DNA of 64,000 bases, taken from Linepithema humile. Taxonomy: Eukaryota > Arthropoda > Insecta > Hymenoptera > Formicidae. The notes under the pieces were generated by a model. It had not been told where the DNA came from, made no database searches, and worked only from the letters and a program-made list of their open reading frames with translations. The stretch covers positions 14,136,001 to 14,200,000 of the forward strand of contig NC_090133.1 of assembly GCF_040581485.1 (NCBI RefSeq), in the 5' to 3' direction. Below, piece by piece: positions 47,936 through 60,634 of the stretch; within the stretch, counting starts at the first letter, position 1, and each line of letters begins with the position of its first letter. A program made the position numbers and the translations under genes.

Positions 47936-49705
47936 TACAGGGTGTCCCATTTTATTTTAAACAATCAAATATCTGGAAATGACGGATTTTAGAAAAAAAT
48001 GTTTTGTACAAAAGTTTTATGACTTTGAGGGGGACATAAGATGATGTCATTGGTTTATCCTTGGATAGTTGTTTGAAGATCACGTGAAGATTACCTTTAA
48101 TTTCTTAAATGAAAACTTCTATTTTTTATTGCATATTCTTATAGCTTACCTCGAGAGCTTTTCAAATTACTATGATAAAGTATTTTTTCATTAAGCACTT
48201 TTCGAATTATAAGGCTTGAAGTTTACAGTACCGCCGATATTAGCATTATTCAAGGTGTACCGCGTGGAAGTTGCACAGCCAGATTTACACCTCTGTTGTG
48301 TATGTGTGTGTGTGTGCGCGTGGTGCGTGCGTGTGTTCGCGCTGGCATGCGGACTCTACGGTCACAGATATCTATATATAATAATATCTATATTATAATT
48401 AGATCGCTAACTTCCATTGATTTTGTACATAAAATTGATATCCAAAAACTATGTAATATATGGCTGGTTTATGCTTCGGTCTTAATCTTAATCTTAGTCT
48501 TAGTCTTAACTTAATCTTAAGGACTCGTTTATGCTTCCCTGGAAATTCGGACTACGCATGTGCAAATGTAACAAAACCTAACCTAACCTAACCACAAATT
48601 GTAATAGATCCCGGTGCTGCAAATTATAGTAAATGTTAAAATGAATCGTTAGCGGCAAAAAACTTTAATGTTTGGAATGGCACTTTTGTTATCAAGTGCC
48701 TATGCAGCATGTGTATTATTAAGAAATTAAAAAAAAAATAAAAGAAAACCACGGAGATACGCTGTTTGGCCACTGAATCGAAAAAGACACAAAACTGGTC
48801 ATTTCTTTTTTTTAATGAAAGATATGCTGAATACGATCAGGAACAATTTTTTAAATATACACGGATCGAAAACCATTATTTCGCGCGGTTTCGTGCTGCG
48901 TCGGACGTCAGACTTACCTCATTGGCCCGGCCTTAGGACATTAGGGACTAAAGTTAAAAGATGGGATCTTTCCAAGATTAAGATTAAGACTAGGGAAGTA
49001 TAAACGCCCTTATGGCATTCTACGTTATCAACTCTTAAGATTAAGATTAAGACCGAAGCATAAACCGGCCAATAGTGGTCGCGCATGCGAAACATTAGTA
49101 GAAAAATAATGTGGCGAATATCTGTGCCGATATCTAACTGGCCGATACGTATAAACATCATATATAGTAGTTTACGTAAATCAATATAACATCAACCAAT
49201 TAAACGTGACTGCTGTCCTACTAACTTACGCATGCGCGAAAATTTAGTACATAGGTTTTGAGGTAATGATTTGACTCGAGTTAGCGGTCTAGTATACAGT
49301 ATAGATGTCTATATCCACGGCTCGTCACTTCCGCGGTATTTTTTGACTTCAAACTGCTCTCTAATCGCGTACCTTACAGCAATTGTATCAACAATTTCAG
49401 TGGGAGAGTTATCTGGCATTGTCCCGACAAATGCGAGACAATTCTGTTCTCTAAGAGACCGTTCTGAACAATTAAACTTGCGACCGCGTGTCACAATTCT
49501 TCCATTACCATCGATAAAAGCACGTTATTCCGAAATTTTTATAATCTGGTCGTTCCGATTGAAGAAGAGTTGTGACGATGTCTGATTACTCTCCCACTGA
49601 AATTGTCGATACAGTTGCTGTAAGGTACGCAGTTGGAAAGCGGTTTGAAGTTAAAAAGTATTGCGGAAGTGACGAGTGCGAACCACGCATCCACGCACGT
49701 ACGTA

Positions 49706-49737
<32 letters not shown>

Positions 49738-50090
49738 CAACAGAGGTGTAAATCTGACTGTGCAACTTTCACGCGATACACCTTGGGTAATACTAATACC
49801 GGCGGTACTGTAAACTTCAAGCCTCATAACTCGAAAAGTGCTTAATGAAAAAAATACTTTATCATAGTAATTTGAAAAGTTCTCGAGGTAAGCTATAAGA
49901 ATATGCAATAAAAAATAGGGGTTTCCATTTAAGAAATTGAAGGTGACCTTTTAAGGCGATTGCCCAAGGACAAACCAATGGCACCATCTTATGTCTCCCT
50001 CGAAGTCAAAATTTTTGTATGAAACATTTTTTCTAAAATCCCGTGATTTCCAGATATTTGACTGTTTAAAATAAAATGGAATACCCTGTA
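47936..50090. mobile_element. 2.2-kb nested TIR element, CAGGGTGTCCC terminus
   Basis: TACAGGGTGTCCCATTTTAT and ATAAAATGGAATACCCTGTA bound inverted arms of about 410 bases. Each arm includes AGAGGTGTAAATCTG or its complement next to a simple repeat that has diverged differently in the two arms: GT/GC-rich at about 48297-48340, (ACGC)n at about 49690-49739. Inside are a second TIR element (48459-49070, GGTTTATGCTTCGGTCTTAA termini) and a third inverted pair (49318-49410 / 49578-49680). No transposase was found. Confidence 0.8.
48459..49070. mobile_element. inner MITE, GGTTTATGCTTCGGTCTTAA terminus
   Basis: CTGGTTTATGCTTCGGTCTT is mirrored by AAGACCGAAGCATAAACCGG; repeated (T/C)TTAATC motifs follow inside each end. 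Nested in the 47936-50090 element. Confidence 0.75.
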
Positions 50091-50397
50091 TAATGTTATC
50101 ACTTTTATATTATTGGGCCAATTTCTCTCTCTCGGACGATCGTATTTTATTTATTATTTATTTATTTATTTATTTGTTATATTTATAGTATGTAATTTGC
50201 CTTCAGAAAGTCTGATATATATATTCTAGGAACAAGATTAATAAAATATGCAAGCCATTATGTGAATAAGGATTTGTTTAAACAAATGTAAATTGTAAAA
50301 GATTAAAATAGAATGTATTATGCAAATGGCACTGTGTTTATTATTTTGAATCGATGGAGTAGCAGGAGGATCTCAAGCCAAAGAAGATTGTAGTTCT

Positions 50398-50480
50398 TAA
50401 TATCTTTTATTATAACAAATGTTTCTTATAGGCAGCAAACGTTTCGGCTAATCATTCAGCCATCTTCAGTGCTACCGTTG
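50398..50480. repeat. possible retroelement 3' tail
   Basis: AAACGTTTCGGCTAATCATT followed by CAGCCATCTTCAGTGC is a phrase I associate with 3' tails of animal retroelements (Penelope- or LINE-type). No coding sequence adjoins it. Confidence 0.3.
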
Positions 50481-50584
50481 CAATTCTGTTTAATAGAAGA
50501 TTGTAGATTCAATTCGTCATTATTAAAACTCTTTTAGAAGTAAAGTCACGTATGTGATTGCGAGAAAATCTTGTTTATGTAGGT

Positions 50585-51705
50585 TGTAACGGTGCGTATT
50601 TTCACGCCTCACGGGCGGTGCGTAACGATGCGGAATTTCGACGGTATGCGGATTTTTCGATGCGGAATTACGACGGTGCGTAGTTAGCGAAGCGGATTCT
50701 TACGACGCGGAATAACTCGTCGGTTTGCCAGAATTCGTTCGTGTGATTTATCGGGAGACTCCAAATTAACAAAAATAATTTAAAGAAAAATAAATATTTA
50801 TTCAAGAGAGCATTTGGATAATATAATTATAAAAGAAAATATTAACAACGAGTACATGAGTAACATTTCTGTAACGGTCTAATATCTTAATGGTATAAAC
50901 GGATACAAATATCGGAAGTAAATATTTAATAATGAGTACATGAATAATTCCTTATCGGTTAGACGAGTTAATGTTTCAACGGTATAAATGGGTATAATTC
51001 TAACTGTGAACGAATGAACATTGATCGGAAAATAAACTGCGTAAATCGTTGGTGCGCCTTTGGCCGAATTTAAATAACTATGAACATGATTAATCCTATT
51101 TAATCCTAAATCGGTCGGTTCGTACGGTACGGAGTCAAAGTAATAAAAAATAAGCGATACCGCGTATATCCGAGCCCTGCTGAGTCGTCGACGGTTGCCG
51201 GTGCGCTGTGTCTGAAGACAGTGAGAGACTTCTCTCGTGCAAGGGATATCGGAAGTCGAACGCCGGGAACACCCGACCGAAGCAGAGAACGCCCTGCCCC
51301 TAGAACGACGGGAAGTCGGAAGTCGAACGCCGGGAACACCCGACCGAGGCAGAGAACGCCCCTGCCCCTAGAACGACGGAGAGTCGGAAGTCGAACGCCG
51401 GGAACACCCGACCGAAGCAGAGAACGCTCTGCTCCTAGAACGACTATCGGGATGGGAGCGAGTACGACCGGAGCTTCAGAGTGCGCCCTAAGGCTTGTCC
51501 GAGTCGTACTCGGGGGAATGGTATCGGTCTGCTCCGCAAGCCGGCTTTTATACCGATCGCGCTACCCCCACTTGGGGTGCTACCCTACCCGGCAGCTACC
51601 CCTTCTCGAGCTTTTACCCTCGAGTTGGGGGATCGGAATGCGGCCCTAAATGGGGGTGCTCACGTGGAGCCCGCGTGACGCTTAGTAACAGCGCGTGCTG
51701 TTACA
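50585..51705 (-). mobile_element. solo LTR (1,121 bp), TSD AGGT
   Basis: Ends TGTAACGGTGCG and GTGCTGTTACA; AGGT lies directly on both sides (50581-50584 and 51706-51709). On the minus strand a TATAAAAGCC promoter motif lies near 51545 and an AATAAA near 50795, giving the orientation. It contains three tandem ~65-base units. There is no internal retroelement region. Confidence 0.88.
51247..51443. repeat. three tandem ~65-bp units inside the solo LTR
   Basis: Each unit contains GGAAGTCGAACGCCGGGAAC and ACCCGACCGA(A/G)GCAGAGAAC. The units differ by a few substitutions and one-base indels. Confidence 0.9.
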
Positions 51706-51709
51706 AGGT

Positions 51710-54512
51710 GTTAGCCGAATGTCACCATGTTCTCGACTGTTATTATTTTGCTTCAATAATCATATTTCCTATTTTACGAATAAAAAACAGCTTTATAAAA
51801 CAACATACTCTAGAAGAAATTTGTGCAGTTTGACTGAACACCCCGTCAGTTGCTATTTAATATTACTGGTTTTTCTTTACATACAAAAATACTGCATTGC
51901 AACTAGACAAAATTAGTTAAAGCAATTTTATTATAGAATATGTGGATCAAATCTTTACAAAATATCATTAATATTAAAAGGTTATTGATCAGTTTAGTTG
52001 TGCTCATGTATACGTCTTGTAAGTAATAATATGTTGTGCGCTGCTATAAAAAACTTTTTTTTTGTGTAAAATAATCAAGTAAAATTAATAAAAATGTGTG
52101 AACACGTGCAAAAATATAAAGCAAAAAACAACTTATAGAATTAAAACAATTTAGAATAGGCAATTCACATAATTCTGTCAAAATTTTAAGAAAGGTTAAA
52201 TGACAATTGTCCGAGATTAGAAGTGACGAATGAGCAAGAGACACACATAAATGAAATATACGTGAGTAACAAAGAATGGTTATTACTATATTTATTTTAT
52301 TTATTTTACTTGTGTTATTAATAATATTAATTTTATTGTTTAGAACATATCAGATTATTCTGATAATATGAGTAAAAGAAGACATAAAAATAGTTACGTC
52401 CCGATTAGACTCCACGATTCTTTTCTTTTTGAATGAAATATAACATTAAATACCAGACCTAGTAAACGCGGGACCAACAAAAATTTTTAAAGAATATTAT
52501 AACGCCAGAGCTGCTTTTCTCACGAGACACCACGAGCTCGAGCCTTCCCACAGAGAAAAATAGCAGGTAGCATTAATATTTCAAACAACCTTGGCCGCTC
52601 AGTGTGCCTATCGGCGCCAGAAAAGTCATAAAAGTCAAAACTTTGCTGTAGCTGGAGTCTTCTGCCGACTCCAGACGTTCAGAGTAAGAGATAAAAAAAA
52701 AACTGGCACCAGCTAGCCCATATTCTTGGATTCCACCTACGGGAACCCTAGCTAATAGATAGGGTTGTACCGAATAATAATCGGGCAATGACCGCAGTCG
52801 CATGCTGCGAAGGCGACACTCGACGCGGCGCACGTGTTCAGTAGGTCTGGGAAACCGAGATGCTTTAGTCATACTCTCCACACGACTCCAAGGGCACGCG
52901 ACAGTCATAAACTGTCAAATTTATTAGACCAATGACCCAAGGGCCTGTGAACTTACACATCGATTCTCAACTCTCCAATCCGAAAGCCTGGAATCGGGGC
53001 AAGCTTCTATAGAATACCCATCATTCTATCGTAAGGTCTAAAGACTACGCCCACTCAGATCTTAAGGGACCGAGATGCACCCCACCTATATTAATTAATA
53101 CCAACCGGGTTACACAACATCAAAAACTCATCCCCATCATATATGGACTCAAAACGACGCTACTCCTTTTTCGTTACGGCCCCTTTTTTCCTATTCCCAT
53201 TTCAAGTAACCTAATTATCTAAACTTGATTCTATTAGTTAAAAGTGACACCATCCTCCCCCGCATTAAAAATCTTCTTGTAAGATTAATTCCTATTCGAT
53301 CCCCGCCTCAAAAACCTAAAATTTTCCAAATGGATCCACCCCAAGAAAAGAGTATAAAAACCCGTATTCTGGTGGCTCCGATCATCAGCATCAACATCAT
53401 CATAGACTCAAACTCACAGGACATTTTTATAACAGTTTCGCCACCTTATTCCATAATTTTTCGAGTAGTTCGGGCCGCGAATCAGAAAGTAAAACAAGTT
53501 GCGAGTAGTGTCATCAAATAATACTTTGCCGTGACCGAGTGATGCATTTCAAAAAGAGAGTCCGTCTCCTAGCCAACACCATCCCTCAGCAGGGCACTCA
53601 CTTCAAGCGATCCGAAACTACTCCGCAACGACTATCTTTCTCTCACCGTAACGAGTAAGTCGGTTCATTCCTTTTTTATTTTATTATTTTCTCTGTTCTC
53701 TCTCCTAAAGAATGAAACACCCTCATACACACATACACACACACACACACACACACTATTATAAAAATACACAAAAAATAAATACACATATACGATTAAG
53801 AATTAAGTTTTTTTATGTACCAAAACAAAATATCAGATTAAAATGTTAAGCCATCATCAAACTAAAATTTCGTTCTTATTCATTTAATTACACCCTTCTC
53901 GTTCGTCACCCCTCACCCTTCCCTCTCAAATTGTGTACAAAGGTTCCGTCCCAGGTAAAAGGGATTCAATTCCTTGACCCAAAAGGGAACCAGCAAGCAG
54001 TTGACCTGTCGACGGAGTAAAAACGACTCTTCCAGTCGCTGACCCGTCGCAGACCCGTCACAAGTCCTAAACGTACCGCTCGGCTCGTGCGATCAGGCCC
54101 GCTTACATTGATCGCCGAGTCCAAAAAAAATCTTCTATCAAAACGTAACAATAGCTTTGATTCAGAGTCTAATGAAGACTTTAATGAAATAGAGGAGATA
54201 CGAGAATGGATAGTGTTATATACTCTCTAAATTTTTTGGAGTGAAATTTTCACTCTAATCATGGAGTCACTGACCAGTTCACTCCATTTGGAGTAAACAT
54301 TCACTTCAATAGAGTGAATTCATTTACTCTAAGACAAAAGGTGAAATGTTTTACTGTTATTTTTAAAGTAAAGTCGTTAGCGCTCCAAACTTCACTCCAA
54401 TTTAAAGTGAAATCGCCTTTTTGTTGGTAGTGTCAGAATCGGGACTTGGTTACGCACAAAATTAAATTGTGTTTTAGTTTTGTGAACAGTTCAAACTCGG
54501 TAATTCGAGGTA
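51710..54512. other. unassigned intergenic DNA
   Basis: The left part is AT-rich. From about 52,500 to 54,150 base composition shifts to C-rich on the plus strand, with a TATAAAAAC motif near 53,352, which suggests an old retroelement remnant, but no terminal pair or coding motif is convincing. A (CA)n tract lies at about 53,736-53,757. At 54,229-54,425 short inverted GGAGTGAAATTTTCACTC-type repeats suggest a small palindromic element. Confidence 0.35.
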
Positions 54513-54520
54513 AGTCGGTT

Positions 54521-57500
54521 TAGTGATGCGCGATAACAGTTTTGAGTATCGATATTTGATATCAATAATATCGGAAACTTAAATATTGGTGTAACAATAT
54601 ATCGAATTGAAAAAATCGATATGTGAATATCGACATTTTTTTATTATAAAAAAGTAAATTTATATAAATTAAAAATAAGTAAATAGATAAAAAAAGTATA
54701 CATAAAAGAATTGCAAAATTATGTGCTTTATAAATACAAAATAATAATTATGTTTAGGTAAAGTACATATTTACAGGAAAGGTTATTAGGGCATTGAAAT
54801 ATAAACTATAAAATTAAGATTTTATTCTAAGTTGAACTTTTTAATTACAATGCAATATTAATCATTAGTAATTTTGTTAGATCATTGTAAATGCCAGTCT
54901 TTTAATGATAATGAGCTTAAAAACAGTAGTTGTTGAAAATGTTCCGGTGTCAAACGATTTCTTCTTTCTGTCATAATTAAGCCAGCAAGCGAAAACATTC
55001 GTTCTGATGGAACCGAGGTAGCAATAACCATTAAATAATGGATAGCCAAATCAGCTAGCGATGAGCACGGATAATGTTTCCAAAAATGAAGAACATCTTC
55101 ATCCTTATCAATAGTTGGTCTACTTAAATAATAGCGAAATTCTTCAGAGGCATTTCAGTATTATTTAGATTTTGTGCTTTATTTTGCTGGTTTTCTTTAA
55201 TCAATTGATCATGATAAGACCAAAAATCCTCGGAATTCGATGACAAATAATTTTTTGTTTGCAAGTCATTTTTTACGATTTTTGTTATTGGATTGGCATC
55301 ATTAAGCTGCTTTGTAATTTTATTTATGGCGTCAGCACATGCCAATTTATCTGTGAAGTATAATTTTTTAAATCTCGGGTCCATAATGGTCGCTATGGCT
55401 ATTAAGGAAATTTTTTCAATTTTTTCAAAACGATGTAAAAATTGTTCAGTTAGTGCTTCCTTAAAGTGAAAACCAATATCTGTATTCACTTCAATAGAAT
55501 GTAATTCATTCTTCAATATTTTTATAACTGGTATAGCTTTACTTCCCGTTATGTACGAGTCTCCACTAATAATTTTGGTAGCAGCTTTAAATGGCTTTAA
55601 TAGCCTTGCCAGTTCTTTTACAATTAGTAACTCGGCAGCAGTCAACATTTCTGGTGATTTTGGTAATTGTAATAAAATAGATGCAACTTTGTCAGATAAA
55701 CATATGAACCTTTCCAACATATCATATGTCGAATTCCAACGAGTATCTACACTTTGAATTAATTTTAAATCTGAAGCTTCTCGTAACATGTCAGCTGCAG
55801 TCACTGATCTTTTAAAAAACGTGACAATTGATTTAACTTTTGTAATAATAGGTTTAACTTCATTCATTTCTGTAATTTTGGCAGGTACTAAATTTAAAGT
55901 GCAAGGCATGGTAAATGTTTCTCTGTGCCAAAACCATCAACAATAGCTTTTTTAATATTCGCTGCATTATCAGAAATTATTGCTATAATATTTTCTTTTT
56001 TTATCTTCCAATTTTGAACAATTTCAAGCAGCCAATCTTTTAGATATACAGAAGTATGATGATCACTTAGTTCCGTTATTCCAATGTTAATGGATTTATG
56101 TTCATAATTTGAAATGTAATGGCACGTAACACCTAAATAGCTGAGATTATTCAATGGATCGGTCCATACATCTGTTGTAAGTGATATATTTGAAACTTCC
56201 GACAATTCTTGCTGGATAGAATGCGACAAAACTTTGTATTTATTTTCTATGAGATTTGTAATCGTTTTCCGGTCAGGAATTTTGTATAATGGAGCCACAT
56301 ACTTGATAAAAGTTTGAAATCCTTTGTTAGTTACAGTCGAGTATGGCATTTTATCTTTAGCGAGCATAAATAATAATCTATTTGTGACTTCGCCTGCTTT
56401 AGTTCCGCCATCTGAAATTGATTTGTACAAATTAAGATTAAATATATTTTAAAGAAAATGTAGATATTTTATTATTTTTCAATATTCAATATTTATAATT
56501 TCTAAAAAAGATATATATAATTTGATTAAAAGATAAATTTATATTTATCAACATTTAAAACATAAATCTTACTATAAATATTGTAAAAAAAATAAATCAA
56601 TGTTTATATAATTAGAACAATACCTTGATATGATTTTTGATGTGCAAATGCCACATCCACTCGTAATTGTTTTGATTTTGAAAATTTTGATGTTAAAACT
56701 AGATTCTTTTCTTCTAATTTTAATCGTTTTGGAGTTGAATTTTCTAAGGAAATAGATTCTTCTGTTGAATTATATTCAGACTCGATATCTATAGTATCTA
56801 TACTATTATTCTCTTTTAATTCTTGCATTTGTGCGTGCTAGAAAAAATATAATTATTTTATTATATATAAATTTTAATATGTAATAAAGTATCAAATATG
56901 TTGATTACACAATATATTGAATATATTTTAAGTAACATATTACATATATTTCAAATTGCGTGCATACAAATAATTTATTTCTTTACCAATTTTTCCATTA
57001 TTCTTTTTTGTGACGATTTAGTTTTGTCAGAACCATTTAGGTTAATAGTTGGATGGTGTTTCTGAAGATGAGAACGTAAATTCGTTGTATTACCAGCACA
57101 TTTTACTATTATGTTACAAAGTGTGCAAGTAGTGACTCCAGTAGGTGCTTTTATAAAATAATTCCAAACCTCGCTTCGGGATGCCACTGAATAAAATAAA
57201 TTGAATGAAAATAAACTGAATAAAAAATTATTAATAAGAGTAAAAAAAAATTTAAATACTATTAATAATTTAAATATTATTAAAAATATACAGAGCAAAT
57301 CACGAAAAGAAATTAATCGTTACAATTACAAAATCAATAATTAAATTTATTTTTTTCACTCATATAATTATGTTTTAGAAAAAAAGTACATGTAAATTTA
57401 ATACACGATACGGGGTAAATTTATCAAAGGATAATATGGGAATGGAAAATGGAAATACTGGAAATTAATGAGTGCATACTGTTTTGGGTTGACAGGTTGA

Positions 57501-58189
57501 CAGTTGACAATGACGACCGAGGTTAGGACGCCGCTTAAACTTAAACTTATACTACAAGCATCTTCTCTCATGCTTACATCTTGTCAGATTTATACTAAAA
57601 AATCATTCAAAAAAAATTTGTTGGATAAACACAATATAACAAAATGAAATAATGTAAACAAATAAATTTAGAAAACTGAAGTTGAAGTGAAGTTGCAGTA
57701 TATTTTACACAAAACGTACCTTAGTCAAAACTTGATGTAAGGTAGGATGTAGTAGAATGGAATGGAAACTTTCGTCACTTTTCGTAATTTTTGGCTAATT
57801 CACAGCTGACTAGCACACAGTTAGACACAAATATCGATACTCAAAACTGTTATCGCGCATCACTAATACACACACTATACAGCATACGGTGGCGTGACGT
57901 AAGCACTATGCGCGTGGCGCTGGGTTAACGCTGCGCTGCCTTAGGTCGAAATCACAACGATACGGAAAATGGTTGTGAGTTGTGACAGAGTTGTGGAATT
58001 TTGAAATAGATGTCTGTTTGAATAGCGAATCTGTCATAAAAGAGCAGAAAAGGTAATATTGATCTGCGATATTGTATGTTATGATATCGATAAAAAATAT
58101 ATCGGCTTTGAAAATATCGAATATAATATCGATAATTTATTTAAAGAATTTTGATATTTATAAATATCGATAAATATCGCGCATCACTA
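54521..58189. mobile_element. hAT-type DNA transposon with 8-bp TSD
   Basis: Left end TAGTGATGCGCGATAACAG, right end ATATCGCGCATCACTA, flanked on both sides by the 8-bp direct repeat AGTCGGTT (54513-54520 and 58190-58197). An 8-bp duplication and TAGTG-type ends are hallmarks of hAT elements. A second, better-matched right terminus lies internally at 57828-57865 and is identical over 38 bases to the left end. Confidence 0.9.
54882..57186 (-). pseudogene. hAT transposase, ZBED-like, two frameshifts
   Basis: Exons 57186-56997, 56837-56624 and 56411-54882 join through GT-AG sites. Exon 1 encodes a BED zinc finger (VWNYFIK, CTLC, then HLQKHH). Exon 3 has the RNase-H-like core: LTTDVWTDPLNNLSYLGVT (first acid), ISDNAANIKKAI (second acid), VDTRWNSTYDMLERF, and the C-terminal dimerisation region EDVLHFWKHYPCSSLADLA and VPSERMFSLAGLIMTERRN. 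Frame breaks fall near 55,905 (just after KHLPCLA) and near 55,150 (after EMPL). The first coding exon was not found. The family resembles ZBED1/ZBED4-type proteins. Confidence 0.85.
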
Positions 58190-58206
58190 AGTCGGTTTAT
58201 ATACTT

Positions 58207-58530
58207 GTACACACGGGGACAGGAATGTCTTCTCACATGAAGTTACGCGCGTCTCGTCGACATGTCAGGCATATCGGACATGCGTGCTTCACCTCTCAAT
58301 ATTCGTGCATTATAACTGTAGATAAACTGTAGATTCGAAAAACGGATACGTCAAACTATGTACTGTTAATTACATTTTCCCGCTCTGAGACGGTGTTGCC
58401 GTTTTTCGAATATCTACAGTTATAATGCACGAATATTGAGAAGTGAACCATGCGTGGTCCGGTATGCCTGACATGTCCGACGAGACGCGTGTAACTTCAT
58501 GTGAGAAGGCATTCCTGTCCCCGTGTGTAC
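58207..58530. mobile_element. palindromic MITE, GTACACACGGGGACAGGAAT terminus
   Basis: GTACACACGGGGACAGGAAT is mirrored by ATTCCTGTCCCCGTGTGTAC. The arms of about 150 bases continue through CAATATTCGTGCATTATAAC. It sits ten bases outside the hAT element. Non-coding. Confidence 0.88.
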
Positions 58531-58637
58531 ATACGTAAAATAAAAATTGAAAGAATACGAATGGAGGTTAATGTATTTCGTACGTAGTTCGGAATAGTAA
58601 AAGTAATTAATTTCTATTTATTAAACATTAACAAAAT

Positions 58638-58740
58638 CCTAGACAACACGCATGTCCAAAATCGGGACATAAGATGTCGAAAAGATGTCAAAAATGACAT
58701 CTTTAAGACGTTCCGATTTTGGACATGCGTGCTGTCTGGG
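58638..58740. mobile_element. short palindromic element
   Basis: CCTAGACAACACGCATGTCC is mirrored by GGACATGCGTGCTGTCTGGG, with CCAAAATCGGGAC-type arms and repeated AAGATGTC in the centre. About 103 bases. Confidence 0.75.
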
Positions 58741-58779
58741 ATGTAATAAATCGAAATTTATGTCTTCAATTTTTGACAG

Positions 58780-59028
58780 GAAATATTAAAGGATTCCGAC
58801 GCATTTTTTGCATATTTGTGCAATCTAGTATTTCAGAAGAAGTTGTTGAAAAATTGAAAGGTAACAATTATTTATAAATATAAATTGTTCCCTCAAAGAA
58901 TCATTATGTTTAAAGATTAATATGTTATAGATGAAGAAATCACTGTAAAATCTTTCATTGATCTCACAGAAGACGACTTAAGGAAATTAAATATTAAAAC
59001 AGGTCCAAGGAAAGAACTTTTAAGGCTG
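58780..59028 (+). pseudogene. SAM-domain-like exons, truncated by a solo LTR
   Basis: Two exons (58780-58860 and 58931-59028; GACAG|GA, AAAG|GTAACA, TTATAG|AT) join in frame to encode SISEEVVEKLK and then ITVKSFIDLTEDDLRKLNI, GPRKELLRL. The order V..L, SF..LTEDDL..L.I, GPR..LL is the helix pattern of a SAM (sterile alpha motif) domain. The second exon ends exactly at the solo LTR; after the LTR and its duplication the sequence continues CTG-GTAACTG, which could be a splice donor. Upstream exons and the start are not identified. SAM domains mediate protein-protein or RNA contacts. It may be a live gene with an intron-border insertion or a dead fragment. Confidence 0.5.
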
Positions 59029-59636
59029 TGTTGTGGGTCCAGAGAACCACAACCAATTATTTATTAATAAAATATAATTATATAAGAATATCTATTACAT
59101 ATCAATTTACGATATCAGATAAGAACGCTGACGATTCAGTGCGTTTCTGGCTCGTGCGAGACACCGGAGAATCGCGCAGCGTAAATCAAAACCCAATTCG
59201 TTCCTAACGCGAGAATGCTGACGAACTATCAAGAATCCGTCAGCAAGTTCGATCGAAAGACCTTCAAAACTGCAATCAATTGCAGTTTCGCGACTATAAA
59301 ACCGCCGTCACGAAATCACGACGGCGGGTCGAAAACTAGCTTTTAAACGGAATGGACGTATGTCCGTCGGGATTACGAATTAAGAAGATCATAACCAATC
59401 GCCGAAACGAATAAGAGTAACTTGAGGCTTCGTGAAACTAAACTAAGACAAGGATTCCTGAACGGAACTTAGTTTATCTGTTAGCAAGAAAACTTATAAT
59501 AAATCAAGAGACCAATAAATATATGGAAGATTGTTTTATTAAAAACAACTAAGAATTATTTCCCCGATTCCCGGCCTAACTCCTCGGCAGATCCCAAACC
59601 CGTGCCCTACTACCAAGGGCACAACAGCTGGTAACT
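59029..59636 (+). mobile_element. solo LTR (608 bp), TSD GCTG
   Basis: Ends TGTTGTGGGTCC and AAGGGCACAACA; GCTG on both sides (59025-59028 and 59637-59640). A TATAAAACC promoter motif lies near 59,295 and AATAAA signals near 59,499 and 59,515, giving plus orientation. No internal region. Confidence 0.88.
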
Positions 59637-60550
59637 GCAGTAAACGCAATAGTATGTAATTCAAACAATTATTTCAAATTTTGTTTGTTTACTTACAAGG
59701 AATGTTAGGCAACCCGGAAATTCAGAAAATTCTGCAATTTAGCGTGCAAGTAGAGTAGTTCATCCGTAATACAAAACTATTTTTTATTCGTGCCGTATTA
59801 CACTTTGAGAGGGTGAATCATTCCTTGAAAAAAATTCAGATTTTTCTTTTTTTCGAAATAACTTCGGAACGATGAGAGATATCGAAAAAAAGTTTAAACA
59901 AAAGTTGTACCTCTTTTTTATGTCTACAAAACTGCGTACAGATAATTATCGAAAAATTCAAGTTTTTTGAGTTATTCCCACCACTACCCTTAAAATTGAG
60001 TTTTTGTACTTTGTAATTTTATGCAAAAATACTTCTCCATAACCTCTTTTCATACATCATAATCCATATATGTGTTCTATTTTTTAAATAAATAAAAAAA
60101 AAATAAAAAGAATAAAAAAATTTCTATTGAATTTGAAGCCTGTTTTAACAGTTTTAATTATTAAAATATAGTCGCTAACATGTTTATTACGTTTGCAACA
60201 TTAACCGACGTCATTTTAAAGAAAAGTGTATCAAGCAATGATCACTAACTTTTTCAATAGAATGGTGATTGCTTATAGTCGTAAATGACATTGAGAATAA
60301 GCTATTTCCTCGGGCATATTTATATTATATTATATTAATCAAAAAACGCGATTACATAACTTATTTACCGGTATAAATGGTCAAAGATTATCAGTTGCAC
60401 TATTTTAATTCTTTGCGATAGTAGCCCAATCTTTGCTCGACAAACACTATCATTATCTTATTTAAAATTAAATTTAGATTCTCTTTAAAATTAAATTTTA
60501 AAGAGAAGTGTATCAAGCAATGATCATTAATTCAATTATTTTAGCAAGAC

Positions 60551-60551
60551 A

Positions 60552-60596
<45 letters not shown>
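60551..60596. repeat. (TA)n microsatellite
   Basis: AT dinucleotide tract of about 45 bases, just left of the solo LTR. Confidence 0.9.
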
Positions 60597-60600
<4 letters not shown>

Positions 60601-60634
60601 TATATGACAGTATATATATGTACTTACAACTACA

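Noticed and set aside
49690..49739. CRISPR-like regular repeats
   Set aside because: It is a plain (ACGC)n microsatellite without spacers; the genome is eukaryotic.
51221..51649. 142-codon frame in the 51-kb region
   Set aside because: It runs through the three tandem units of a solo LTR; the repeated peptide reflects the DNA repeat.
52573..54151. Full LTR retrotransposon suggested by the C-rich composition and TATA motif
   Set aside because: No matching TG...CA ends with a target duplication and no gag or pol motif could be found.
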